NCBI RefSeq assembly: GCF_019904155.1
Contig: NZ_JAHCMB010000051.1
Location: forward strand, 20,976 to 84,975
Length of the DNA: 64,000 nt
Reading direction: 5' to 3'
Source of the DNA: Paenibacillus sinensis
Lineage (GTDB): Bacteria; Bacillota; Bacilli; Paenibacillales; Paenibacillaceae
Of this stretch, positions 63,915 to 64,000 are shown in pieces. A program made the position numbers and the translations under genes. Position 1 is the first letter of the stretch, and every line of letters begins with the position of its first letter. Below the pieces are notes generated by a model, which saw nothing but the letters and a program-made list of their open reading frames with translations, did no database searches and had not been told where the DNA came from.

Positions 63915-64000
63915 CTAAGTAAAATCAACTAAATCAGACGATTTATTGGATATAACACTTAAATATCTCTCCGTTTTAAAGTATTACTCCTGTTTACTCT

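Overview
The window looks like chromosome of a Paenibacillus-type, spore-forming, Gram-positive bacterium. The evidence is the sufCDSUB gene order, YhbH, YunC, a BmrCD-type heterodimeric ABC pump, an SLH-anchored amylopullulanase, AGGAGG ribosome binding sites throughout, and frequent TTG/GTG starts. No rRNA, tRNA, CRISPR array or intact insertion sequence was seen.

Layout. 1-3.2 kb: a BmrC/BmrD-like multidrug ABC pair (BmrD runs off the left edge) and a VOC protein. 3.4-35.6 kb: a large nonribosomal metallophore locus. Twelve tightly packed minus-strand genes run from 33.6 kb down to 3.5 kb: ECF transporter S component, EcfT, fused EcfA-A', two YbtP/Q-like ABC half-transporters, a MATE exporter, a salicyl-AMP ligase/salicylate synthase fusion, a 3120-residue two-module NRPS, a saccharopine-dehydrogenase-like reductase, a thiazolinyl imide reductase fused to a methyltransferase, a VOC protein, and a 1886-residue terminating NRPS. 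A divergent plus-strand pair encodes an AraC regulator and a type II thioesterase. The divergent control region holds a perfect Bacillus-type Zur box and a near-perfect Fur box. 35.9-37.8 kb: an aldo/keto reductase and an IclR regulator, flanked by two related hairpin elements. 38-43.2 kb: the suf Fe-S operon. 43.3-52.2 kb: housekeeping and hypothetical genes (DUF1802, Dps, YunC, DUF423, secreted proteins, amidohydrolase, YhbH). 52.5-63.9 kb: a starch/maltodextrin region with a surface amylopullulanase, a chemoreceptor and a maltodextrin ABC importer under probable catabolite control.

How the metallophore genes fit together (inference from domain content). Chorismate is converted to salicylate, adenylated by the same polypeptide and loaded on the aryl carrier of the 3120-residue NRPS. 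Two Cys-specific cyclization modules, each carrying an inactive-looking methyltransferase-like domain, and a third Cys module with an intact methyltransferase on the second NRPS would build a salicylyl tris-thiazoline/thiazolidine chain. It would be reduced by one or two dedicated reductases and released by a thioesterase whose nucleophile is Cys. There is no PKS module, so the compound should differ from yersiniabactin. The Zur box at the head of the operon suggests that zinc starvation, perhaps together with iron, controls it. This is the best candidate for an undescribed system in the window.
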